Shown piece after piece: positions 22,555-29,138 of a stretch of DNA of 35,495 nucleotides. The notes beneath the pieces were generated by a model. That model saw nothing but the letters and a program-made list of their open reading frames with translations. It made no database searches and was not told the origin of the DNA. The stretch is from assembly GCA_017518105.1 (NCBI GenBank), contig JAFWWC010000003.1:1-35495 (forward strand), read 5' to 3'. The position numbers were made by a program, and so were the translations under genes. The first letter of the stretch is position 1; every line of letters starts with the position of its first letter. The DNA is from Selenomonadaceae bacterium (GTDB taxonomy: Bacteria > Bacillota > Negativicutes > Selenomonadales > Selenomonadaceae).

Positions 22555-23259
22555 TTACATGCTGACCTCCACCGTGCTGGCGTCGATTACTCGCGCCGTT
22601 AAAATTTTTCCAGAAGCCTCATTCTTGACCTTGACCAAAGCACCAACGCGGGCGCGTGTCATGATGATTCCCTTTGCTGATGCTTTTATGCCGTTATGAT
22701 TCAAGATGATGTTCACGCGTTGCCCGCTGTTTACGACGACCGGTTGCTGAAAGTAAGCTTTCGTCACGGGTGAGCCGCCGCGAATATATCTATGCGGCAC
22801 CAGCCCGACGACTTCGCTAACGTCCTTAACATATTCGTTGCGCCCGTCAATGACAACCTCCTCAATGTGGAAGTCCGCCGCCGTCACTGGTACCTCAATC
22901 CGCAGGTCGTGATTTGCTACGATAACCGAGTCATAAACTTTAATCCGCGCCGTGAAACTTACCGTCCGATAAAGTCGCCCATTCACAAAGACTGTCGCAC
23001 GCACGGGAGTCAAGCTCAAGTAACTTATCGGCACGGGCAATGTCGCTTTAACGTCCACGACGCCTTCAGGCAGTTTCATGTCGGCGGCTCGTTGCGTAAA
23101 AATAATTTCATGCCGCCGAGTCTCGCCACGTTCGTCAAGGGCTCGTTCCAATGCGTCAAGGGCGACTGCTTCGACCTCCGCGCCCGTTATCGTAAATGCA
23201 AAAGTTCGCGGCGTCAAACTCATCATCAAGAGCAACGCCGCGATAAATATCTTCTTCAT
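22555..23259 (-). CDS. flgA: Flagellar P-ring assembly chaperone FlgA
   Basis: Periplasmic chaperone for FlgI polymerisation. 234 residues with signal peptide MKKIFIAALLLMMSLTPRTFA. The C-terminal SAF-type domain is well recognisable: DLRIEVPVTAADFHIEEVVI, then PHRYIRGGSPVTKAYFQQP, then VNSGQRVNIILNHNGIKASAKGIIMTRARVGALVKVKN and the final TARVIDASTVEVSM. It starts six bases after the flgG stop. The structured repeat lies between it and flgH. Confidence 0.93.
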   Translation of the reverse strand: MKKIFIAALLLMMSLTPRTFAFTITGAEVEAVALDALERALDERGETRRHEIIFTQRAADMKLPEGVVDVKATLPVPISYLSLTPVRATVFVNGRLYRTVSFTARIKVYDSVIVANHDLRIEVPVTAADFHIEEVVIDGRNEYVKDVSEVVGLVPHRYIRGGSPVTKAYFQQPVVVNSGQRVNIILNHNGIKASAKGIIMTRARVGALVKVKNEASGKILTARVIDASTVEVSM

Positions 23260-23265
23260 GTTAAA

Positions 23266-24057
23266 TTATCGTTTCATCTGGTTGGCAATCTCAAGCATTG
23301 AATCGCTCGTGGTGACTGCCTTTGAATTGGATTCGTAAGCGCGCTGAGAGACAATCATATTGACCATCTCTTCGACGATTTGCACGCCCGACATCTCCAA
23401 AGTATTTTGCGCAAGGACGCCCGCGCCGTCTTGCCCAGGCTCGCTTTCAATCGGTGCACCGGAGGCGGCTGTTTCCAAGAAGAAATTTCTGCCGTATGCG
23501 TAAAGACCTTCCGGATTGACGAAGCGCACGAGAGTTATCTGACCAATTTCCGTTTGTTCGCCGCCCGCAGGAGTATCCGAAACTCTTCCGTCCGAACTTA
23601 TGACCAGACTGCTTATCGGGGCGTTCTCGTCCAATGTGATATTCGGAATGAGCAAGTAGCCGTCGCTTGTCACCAGTCGCCTATCCGAATCGAGCTTAAA
23701 GGAGCCGTCGCGAGTATAAGCCGTGGTGCCGTCGGGCAGTTGCACTTGGAAGAAGCCGTCGCCCTGAATGCCAACGTCGCTGGGGTTATCGGTCGTCTGC
23801 AACGGTCCTTGAGTAAATACTCTGTGCGTCGCGGCGACCTTAACGCCTAAGCCGACCTGCAATCCTTGAGGATATTGCGTGCCATTACCAGAGGTGCCGC
23901 CCGCGTCGCGCAGGGTTTGATAAAGCAAATCTTGGAACTCGGCGCGAACCTTCTTGTTGCCGTAGGTGTCAACGTTTGCAATGTTGTGCGCGACTATGTC
24001 CATATTCGTCTGTTGCGCCTTCATGCCTGACGCCGCCGACCACAACGCTCTCATCAT
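23266..24057 (-). CDS. flgG: Flagellar distal rod protein FlgG
   Basis: Distal rod subunit, 263 residues, the usual length. The N-terminal helix is ALWSAASGMKAQQTNMDIVAHNIANVDT (flagella basal-body rod motif). The family core includes GIQGDGFFQVQLPDGTTAYTRDGSFKLD, and the C-terminal helix runs NTLEMSGVQIVEEMVNMIVSQRAYESNSKAVTTSDSMLEIANQ. Two ATG codons open the gene (24057 and 24054), and GGAGA lies upstream. First gene of flgG-flgA-flgH-flgI-flgJ. A proximal-rod flgF is not in the window. Confidence 0.96.
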   Translation of the reverse strand: MMRALWSAASGMKAQQTNMDIVAHNIANVDTYGNKKVRAEFQDLLYQTLRDAGGTSGNGTQYPQGLQVGLGVKVAATHRVFTQGPLQTTDNPSDVGIQGDGFFQVQLPDGTTAYTRDGSFKLDSDRRLVTSDGYLLIPNITLDENAPISSLVISSDGRVSDTPAGGEQTEIGQITLVRFVNPEGLYAYGRNFFLETAASGAPIESEPGQDGAGVLAQNTLEMSGVQIVEEMVNMIVSQRAYESNSKAVTTSDSMLEIANQMKR

Positions 24058-24122
24058 AATTGAACATCTCCCTTTATCCGTTTAACTTCTGTTGCTTCTT
24101 TTTCAAATTTTATATCGGAAAA

Positions 24123-24151
24123 ATTTTAGCCCGCATTAAAATTTTTTGCAA
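24123..24151 (-). promoter_or_regulatory. Sigma-70-type promoter of the flagellar operon
   Basis: On the minus strand, TTGCAA (24151-24146), 17 bases, TAAAAT (24128-24123), about 65 bases before flgG. No sigma-28 element (TAAAGTTT-GCCGATAA) at correct spacing was found, which fits expression earlier than the filament genes. Confidence 0.5.
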
Positions 24152-24196
24152 GCTCCGAAAAAAATTCTTGTTTGCCATAAGTTTTTCAGTAAGGGT

Positions 24197-24205
24197 TGAT
24201 ATAAT
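24197..24205 (+). promoter_or_regulatory. Extended -10 promoter of the 3D-domain gene
   Basis: TGATATAAT, 38 bases before ATG 24244, with no good -35. Same form as at 1736 and 13419. The 24058-24243 gap thus holds two divergent promoters and nothing else obvious. Confidence 0.55.
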
Positions 24206-24243
24206 CTGCCAAAATTAAAACGGAATTAAACGAGGTGGAAGAA

Positions 24244-25227
24244 ATGAACGGAAGGCGAATTCTTTGGACGCTGCTATTGATTTTCGCCGTGTGCTTTTCC
24301 AATCTCTGTTCAGCTGCAGCACTGAAGTACGGCGACAGAGGCAGTCAAGTCAAAGAAATTCAAGAGTATCTGATTGCGCAAAATCTTTTAAACGTCGCGG
24401 CGGACGGTGTTTACGGTTCGGCGACGGTTAATGCTATCAAAGATTTTCAATCCGCGCTCGGACTCGAAGTGGACGGCGTCTGCGGTGCGGAAACGTATAA
24501 ACTCCTGTGGGCGGCGGCTTTCGATAAGATTGACATAACGACTTATCAGCCCGGCGATTATGTTCCCGAACCTCCCAAGAGCGTTAATGAAGTTGTCAAT
24601 TCCGTCAATGAAGTCAGTACTGTTCTAAGCGCGGTGAATACGGTCAAGGAAATCGTTCAATATGCGGGCGTCGGCGATACGATTAAGCTCGGCATGGAGG
24701 GCGACGGCGTAGTTCATCTTCAGAACAAACTGACTGAGCACGGCTTCTACGACGGAGAAGTTGACGGCGTGGCTGATGAGGAGACGATTGACGCCCTTAA
24801 AGATTTCCAGAGCAGTCGCGGCATGAAGGCAGATGGCATTTGCGGACGCAGGACTTATTCGGCTCTCGACGAGGAAGACACGCCCCCCAACCTGAACGAT
24901 TACGAGTTCTCTTCCGACCTTCCCGAATACACCGACATTCCCCAATTCAGCAGAGTTATCCGCGTCGAGGCGACGGCTTACAGCAGTGCACAACCGGGCT
25001 TGAGTGCTTACACGGCGACGGGAACCCTTTGCAGGCACGGCGTCATTGCGACCGACCCATTTGTCATTCCGCTCGGCACCAGAGTTTATATCCCTGGCTA
25101 CGGCTACGCAGTGGCAGAGGACACGGGCGGCGCGATTGTCGGTCACAAAATCGACGTGGCGTTTGATACCCTTGCCGAGTGCTACGAATTCGGAAGACAA
25201 TTCATTGACATTTACATTGTCGATTAA
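24244..25227 (+). CDS. Secreted peptidoglycan-binding 3D-domain protein
   Basis: A 327-residue exported protein. A signal peptide (MNGRRILWTLLLIFAVCF...SA, about 1-24) is followed by two PG_binding_1 repeats. The first is LKYGDRGSQVKEIQEYLIAQ...DGVYGSATVNAIKDFQ (about 27-85). The second is LGMEGDGVVHLQNKLTEHGF...GVADEETIDALKDFQ (about 145-205). A C-terminal 3D domain (about 235-327) has the acidic signature ATDPFVIPLGTRVYIPGYG, AEDTGG and KIDVAFD. 3D domains share the fold of the MltA catalytic core, so lytic transglycosylase activity is likely. ATG 24244 follows GAGGTGG. It is divergent from the flagellar operon, so a part in wall remodelling near the flagellum is possible but unproven. Confidence 0.88.
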   Translation: MNGRRILWTLLLIFAVCFSNLCSAAALKYGDRGSQVKEIQEYLIAQNLLNVAADGVYGSATVNAIKDFQSALGLEVDGVCGAETYKLLWAAAFDKIDITTYQPGDYVPEPPKSVNEVVNSVNEVSTVLSAVNTVKEIVQYAGVGDTIKLGMEGDGVVHLQNKLTEHGFYDGEVDGVADEETIDALKDFQSSRGMKADGICGRRTYSALDEEDTPPNLNDYEFSSDLPEYTDIPQFSRVIRVEATAYSSAQPGLSAYTATGTLCRHGVIATDPFVIPLGTRVYIPGYGYAVAEDTGGAIVGHKIDVAFDTLAECYEFGRQFIDIYIVD

Positions 25228-25236
25228 GACTTCAAT

Positions 25237-25274
25237 AAAAAAATCCCTCGCTGATTGCGGGGGATAATTTTTTT
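25237..25274. terminator. Bidirectional terminator between the 3D-domain gene and hsdS-like gene
   Basis: A 9-bp stem ATCCCTCGC / GCGGGGGAT (one wobble) with loop TGATT has AA and seven T on the right and seven A on the left. Confidence 0.85.
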
Positions 25275-25277
25275 GCT

Positions 25278-25904
25278 CTAATTCATTTTGAACTTGCCGC
25301 GAAAAGCCCTTGCCAATATCGACTTCTTCATCAGCTCAATTTTTCTCAAGACCGATTTGGAAAGTTCTTTTGGCTGTTGCTCCTTGCCCAGTAACCATTC
25401 TGCTTTGTCGAGCCTTGAAAACAAATCGTCGAGAATCTCAACTAGGCGTTGCTGTTCGTCAAGCGGAGGCAACGGGAAGGGCATTCGTCTTAGTGGTTTG
25501 CTTGCTATTTGTAAAAATGTTGTCCCGTTCGCGTTGTCGTAAAAATATTGTTCAAAGTTTATCAGCGCGTATCGAAGAAAATTTTTTGAGACTAAACGGG
25601 GACGAAGAGCCGCAACGCCTCTACCCAAACAATATTCGCCGTCCGAAAAAATTGGCTTGCCGAGTGTGGCACGAACGCAAATGATAACGTCGTCTTTTTC
25701 AGAGAGCTTGGTAGGCTTTTTGGTGTAACGAGTTATTGACGGGAATAAGTTGCCCATGTCAGCCGCGCCGCCAATTAGAGGCGTGTAACTTGAATCCTCT
25801 GTTGTATCGTCACCGCTGGGAGATTGTCCCATTATTATTTCGGCAACGCTGTCCAAAGTCACCCATTGCCAGCCGACGGGTAGCGGATAAGGTTGCTCGT
25901 TCAT
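25278..25904 (-). CDS. Half-size type I restriction specificity subunit (HsdS)
   Basis: A 208-residue protein with a single target recognition domain. It starts LPVGWQWVTLDSVAEIIMGQSPSGDD, the classic opening of an HsdS recognition domain. It ends with one conserved helical region, PLPPLDEQQRLVEILDDLF...KKSILARAFRGKF. Normal HsdS has two recognition domains and about 400 residues or more, so this is half a subunit. Half-subunits can work as homodimers, but no hsdM or hsdR lies in the window, and it may be a remnant. Its start overlaps the flavodoxin stop as ATGA, which is an odd pairing. Confidence 0.85.
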   Translation of the reverse strand: MNEQPYPLPVGWQWVTLDSVAEIIMGQSPSGDDTTEDSSYTPLIGGAADMGNLFPSITRYTKKPTKLSEKDDVIICVRATLGKPIFSDGEYCLGRGVAALRPRLVSKNFLRYALINFEQYFYDNANGTTFLQIASKPLRRMPFPLPPLDEQQRLVEILDDLFSRLDKAEWLLGKEQQPKELSKSVLRKIELMKKSILARAFRGKFKMN

Positions 25905-26389
25905 TTATCTATTGGCAAGGACTTAACCCAATCAGCTAACGTGGCTTTATCGGTGCGACTGCGAAAGACTTGCCCCACTACCCAACGAACCGACGCCGCG
26001 CAGGAGGGCTCCAGTTGATTGAGCGTTTGACCAAAGCCAGAGCCGCCCGAAGTCGCAAACAAAACAATCGTCTTGCCCGCGAAGTCGTAGCTCTCAAGGA
26101 AGCTGTTGATAATGTGCGGGGCGACGTACCACCAGATAGGGAAGCCAAGGAATATCGTATCGTAGTCGGCGACCTTCGCGCTTTTGTCGGCGAGTGCGGG
26201 GCGCGAAGTAATGTCAGCCATCTCGACCGAGCTACGCGACTGCGAATCGTTCCAATTCAAGTCTTTTCCCGTGTAAGGCGTGGCGGGTTTAATCTCGTAA
26301 GTGTCAGCCCCGACGACCTCCGCCAAAGTGTTAGCAAGCCTGCGCGTAGAACCGCTTGCCGAGAAGAACGCTACCAAAGTTTTACTCAT
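25901..26389 (-). CDS. Flavodoxin-family protein
   Basis: A 162-residue FMN-binding electron carrier or quinone-reductase-like flavodoxin. The phosphate-binding loop is VAFFSASGSTRRLANTLAE near the N-terminus. YEIKPATPYTGKDLNW follows, and DTIFLGFPIWWYVAPHIINSFLE contains the aromatic WWY that stacks on the flavin. VLFATSGGSGFGQTLNQL is the second flavin loop. This matches the Flavodoxin_4-type stand-alone proteins of anaerobes. ATG 26389 has GGAGG upstream and overlaps the 59-codon ORF by ATGA. Substrate and partner are unknown; an aldo/keto reductase with iron-sulfur clusters lies upstream. Confidence 0.88.
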   Translation of the reverse strand: MSKTLVAFFSASGSTRRLANTLAEVVGADTYEIKPATPYTGKDLNWNDSQSRSSVEMADITSRPALADKSAKVADYDTIFLGFPIWWYVAPHIINSFLESYDFAGKTIVLFATSGGSGFGQTLNQLEPSCAASVRWVVGQVFRSRTDKATLADWVKSLPIDK

Positions 26390-26565
26390 TTTAATACCTC
26401 CAAATTTTTTTGTCCGAATTCGAGTTGAACCTCATCGCGGGCGGCTTGTCCCGTATCGTAACGAAACCCCGCCTCCGTGACTGGTTGCTTATTCTTGTTG
26501 CCAATAATTGGCGGTCGCTTCAAGACCTCTAAAATATCGTCGAGTTTCGCGCCGTCCTCAAACAT
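26386..26565 (-). CDS. Small 59-aa protein of unknown function
   Basis: A short gene with a strong GGAGGGG site seven bases before ATG 26565. Its stop is in an ATGA overlap with the flavodoxin start, which argues that it is translated. The product begins MFEDGAKLDDILEVLKRPPI and ends with GFRYDTGQAARDEVQLEFG and NLEVLK. It is charged, without membrane segment, signal peptide or cysteine. I do not recognise a family. It could be the tail of a larger, lost oxidoreductase gene, or a genuine small partner of the flavodoxin. Confidence 0.55.
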   Translation of the reverse strand: MFEDGAKLDDILEVLKRPPIIGNKNKQPVTEAGFRYDTGQAARDEVQLEFGQKNLEVLK

Positions 26566-26598
26566 TTAAATCCCCTCCAGAAATAAAACACTAGCTAG

Positions 26599-26729
26599 GA
26601 CGAAGCTTGTGACCGGCCGTCATGGACGACGGCCGCGCCGCGTTTGAAACATGGATGTTTCATAGCGGCGTCTACGCCCCTGCGAGGCGAATTTCTTTGC
26701 TACTTTCTTTCTTCGCTGAAAGAAAGTAG
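26599..26729 (-). repeat. Structured repeat element, copy B
   Basis: A 131-bp element, reverse complement relative to copy A at 22414. It begins three bases past the aldo/keto reductase stop and runs in the direction of transcription. Read on the minus strand it has the same perfect 12-bp first hairpin, a second hairpin with outer stem GCCGC/GCGGC and inner TGAAACA/TGTTTCA around TCCA, and a third hairpin CGGCCGTC/GACGGCCG around GTCCAT. Differences from copy A fall mostly in stems and come in matched pairs. Loops are unchanged. Confidence 0.85.
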
Positions 26730-26731
26730 AT

Positions 26732-27880
26732 TCAATAGCCGAAGACCTGCTTAGCCTTAGTCATATTCTCGCGAATGGCGACGCCGAATGGGCAACGAGT
26801 TTCACAAACGCCGCATTTAATGCACTCGCCCGCATGATGACTCAACGCCGCGTAATGTTCGCGGACAGTCTCCGGCACAGACGCTTGAGCCTCCGTCAAG
26901 TGCAAAAACTTCGTGACGTAAGCAATATCAATCTTCTTGACGCACGGCGCACAATGGCTACAGTAAACGCAATGCCCCTGCCAAGAAATCTTAGGGAAGC
27001 TCGCAAAGGTCAGGGCGTAATCCTTCTCCGCGTCGGTTGCGTCTTCGTAGGAAATGCTCTGCTTGAGTTGCTCGACGGAATGTGCGCCCGCCAAGACAAC
27101 TGCCACGCCCGGACGACTTAACGCATAGTGAATGCACTGGTTAGCCGTCAACGCCACGCCCGCCGGCGAAAGCTTAGCGTCCAACAAGTCGCCACCGCCA
27201 AAACATTTCATGACAGTCACGCCCACGCCTAACCTTTGGCACGTCTCGTAAAGCCGCTGACGGTCGGGATTCATGTTCGTTAGGTGCTCCGCGTAATTCT
27301 TCTCGTTCCAAAGCTCCTCCACGTCTTCAGACGCCGGCATCAAGTCATAGCAGGGATTTACGCTGAACATCAAAACTTCAATCGCGCCGCTCTCGACGGC
27401 TTTAAGGGCAACTTGCGGATTGTGACTGCTCAAGCCGATATGACGAATCTTGCCCGCCGCTTTCAGCTCGCGTGTGTAATCCAAAATGCCGCCCGTCTCA
27501 ATTAGTCGCCAATCGTCAAGCGCGTCGCAATAGTGAATCATGCCAACATCAATGTAATCCGTCTGCAACTGCTCCAAAGACTCTTCAAAGCCCGCCACGA
27601 CCTCGGCAAGCTTGCGCGTGCGCTTGTACTGTCCGTCCTTCCATACCGAACAGATATGCGACTGCGCAATAAATTTTTCCCGCCGCCCACGAAGAGCCTC
27701 GCCGACTGCCTTGCGAACGTTCGGATTAGACGTGTACAGGTCAAAGTAATTCACGCCCGCCGCCTCCGCCACGTCGAAAAGTTTCTTAGTCATCTTGCAA
27801 GCGTCCTCGCCGAAGCCCTCGCAACCCATGCCGATTTCGCTGACCTTCAAGCCCGTCTTGCCCAAGTCCCGATAAATCAT
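26732..27880 (-). CDS. Aldo/keto reductase-fold protein with two Fe-S motifs
   Basis: A 382-residue protein. The N-terminus MIYRDLGKTGLKVSEIGMGCEGF is the AKR opening. An Fe-S motif CVYCSHCAPC lies in the last quarter, and a classical ferredoxin motif CIKCGVCETRCPFG lies near the C-terminus, suggesting redox electron transfer. The catalytic tetrad is incomplete. Asp is kept in YFDLYTSN and His in VGMIHYCD. The Tyr expected five residues after that Asp is replaced by Asn, and the usual IATK lysine position reads IAQS. I recall this REKFIxQxH form from other clostridial-type AKRs, so it is probably a subfamily trait. ATG 27880 is preferred over GTG 27889, which is too close to AAGGAG. Confidence 0.85.
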   Translation of the reverse strand: MIYRDLGKTGLKVSEIGMGCEGFGEDACKMTKKLFDVAEAAGVNYFDLYTSNPNVRKAVGEALRGRREKFIAQSHICSVWKDGQYKRTRKLAEVVAGFEESLEQLQTDYIDVGMIHYCDALDDWRLIETGGILDYTRELKAAGKIRHIGLSSHNPQVALKAVESGAIEVLMFSVNPCYDLMPASEDVEELWNEKNYAEHLTNMNPDRQRLYETCQRLGVGVTVMKCFGGGDLLDAKLSPAGVALTANQCIHYALSRPGVAVVLAGAHSVEQLKQSISYEDATDAEKDYALTFASFPKISWQGHCVYCSHCAPCVKKIDIAYVTKFLHLTEAQASVPETVREHYAALSHHAGECIKCGVCETRCPFGVAIRENMTKAKQVFGY

Positions 27881-27907
27881 TTCGTCCACTCTCCTTTAAC
27901 ATACGCG

Positions 27908-27940
27908 AAAAAATTAGACAGGAAGAAAATTTTTCCTGCC
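27908..27940 (-). terminator. Intrinsic terminator of queD-queE
   Basis: On the minus strand, GGCAGGAA / TTCCTGTC (one wobble) with an 8-base loop is followed by TAATTTTTT. Confidence 0.75.
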
Positions 27941-27972
27941 TTTAGTTATCTCCAGACCTCGCGCAAAATTTT

Positions 27973-28698
27973 TCAAAGCACGCTGATTAGTTTATGCGTC
28001 TGCGGAATGACGCGGACGTTCTTTAGTCTTCGGAGCGCGGCGGCTTGGAACGATAAAATTTTTTCTGCGGAAGGGGCTTTGGCTTCGGCGACTGGTGTCA
28101 CGGGCTGAACGATTAGCAAAATGTTTTCGTCGACGCCCGCGACCATTTCAACCGCCGATAAGAATTCCTCAAACGTCGTGTCGCCCGTCACCACGACTTT
28201 AACGTACAAGTCCTTGCCATGAGCGACCCGCAAAAATTTTTCGTGCAACCTCAGGAGATTCTGTCCAAGTTTTATGTCCATGCTTATAACGTCGACCGCG
28301 TCCAAAGCCTTTGCCAGCTCGTCGGGAAGCGTCCCATTTGTCTCCAAAAAATTTTTCACGCCGAGACTTTTTACCGCGTCCGCCACGTCTCGAACGAATT
28401 GCCAATGCAAAAGAGGTTCGCCGCCCGTGAAGCTGATTGCTTGCGTCGGGACTTCACCGCAGAACTTTTTTATGACTTCGGAGACCTGCGCGGCGTCCAG
28501 AGGATTCTTAACGTCGTGAAAAGTCATCGCGCCCGCCGCCGTCTCGACCTTGCAAAAGTCAGCGCGTCTAAAGTCCGTGTCGCAATAGTCGCAGCGCAAG
28601 TTACAATCGGCAAGACGCACGAACACTTGACGGCAACCAATATACTTGCCTTCGCCCTGCACCGACGAGAAAATTTCTATGACGTTCGCGCTACTCAC
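27973..28698 (-). CDS. queE: 7-carboxy-7-deazaguanine synthase (radical SAM)
   Basis: Converts 6-carboxytetrahydropterin to 7-carboxy-7-deazaguanine on the route to preQ0 and queuosine. 241 residues. EIFSSVQGEGKYIGCRQVFVRL is the family opening. The radical SAM cysteines are in DCNLRCDYCDT (C32, C36, C39), followed by ISFTGGEPLLHW and FLETNGTLP, and a C-terminal VQPVTP. The start is GTG 28698, overlapping the queD stop by eight bases. Its substrate is the product of the adjacent queD. Confidence 0.95.
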   Translation of the reverse strand: MSSANVIEIFSSVQGEGKYIGCRQVFVRLADCNLRCDYCDTDFRRADFCKVETAAGAMTFHDVKNPLDAAQVSEVIKKFCGEVPTQAISFTGGEPLLHWQFVRDVADAVKSLGVKNFLETNGTLPDELAKALDAVDVISMDIKLGQNLLRLHEKFLRVAHGKDLYVKVVVTGDTTFEEFLSAVEMVAGVDENILLIVQPVTPVAEAKAPSAEKILSFQAAALRRLKNVRVIPQTHKLISVL

Positions 28699-29068
28699 GA
28701 TACGTCACGCAACTATTCGGCGTCTCCTGAACCTTAACGGCATAAAGTTTCGTCGAGCCGCTGAAGATTTCCGACGCCGCGAGCCGTTCAAAGATTTTCC
28801 GTGCAAGATTTTCCGCCGTGGGATTTTCCGCCGTGAACGAGTCAAGCTCATTTAAAAACCTGTGGTCGAACTCGTCGAGGACTTTCTTTAGCTCCGCCTT
28901 TAGAATTTTGAAATCAATCAACATGCCGAGCTTATCGAGTTCCGTCCCGCGAACGACAGCTACGACTTCCCAGTTGTGCCCGTGCAGACGAGCGCACTTG
29001 CCCGCGTAGCCGTCAATGTAATGCGCCGCCTCGAACGCCGCTTTAACTTCTATCTCGTACAAAATCAT
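28691..29068 (-). CDS. queD: 6-carboxytetrahydropterin synthase
   Basis: Converts dihydroneopterin triphosphate to 6-carboxytetrahydropterin. The 125-residue form from ATG 29068 is preferred over the frame start at 29101, since the latter falls inside the upstream terminator hairpin and AAAGGGG precedes 29068. Zinc ligands are H16 (EAAHYI), H29 and H31 (RLHGHNW). The catalytic cysteine is C25 (GKCARL). DEFDHRFLNEL and ENPTAENLA carry the remaining active-site His, Asp and Glu. queC and queF are not in the window. Confidence 0.94.
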   Translation of the reverse strand: MILYEIEVKAAFEAAHYIDGYAGKCARLHGHNWEVVAVVRGTELDKLGMLIDFKILKAELKKVLDEFDHRFLNELDSFTAENPTAENLARKIFERLAASEIFSGSTKLYAVKVQETPNSCVTYRE

Positions 29069-29079
29069 CAGCCCCTTTG

Positions 29080-29115
29080 CAAAAATAAAGTGGTCAGCCA
29101 TGAATCACTGACCAC
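29080..29115 (-). terminator. Intrinsic terminator of the giant repeat protein gene
   Basis: On the minus strand, a perfect 8-bp stem GTGGTCAG / CTGACCAC with a 10-base loop is followed by TTTATTTTTG. It ends only 11 bases before the queD start. Confidence 0.82.
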
Positions 29116-29138
29116 CAAGCACTAGCTTTAATCGTCAA

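Noticed and set aside
24058..24243. Sigma-28 promoter for the flagellar operon
   Set aside because: CCGATAT is present but no TAAA box lies at the right distance. A TTGCAA-17-TAAAAT promoter explains the region better.
24625..25200. 191-codon minus-strand frame opposite the 3D-domain gene
   Set aside because: The plus-strand protein has a signal peptide and three recognisable domains over the same bases. The antisense product has none.
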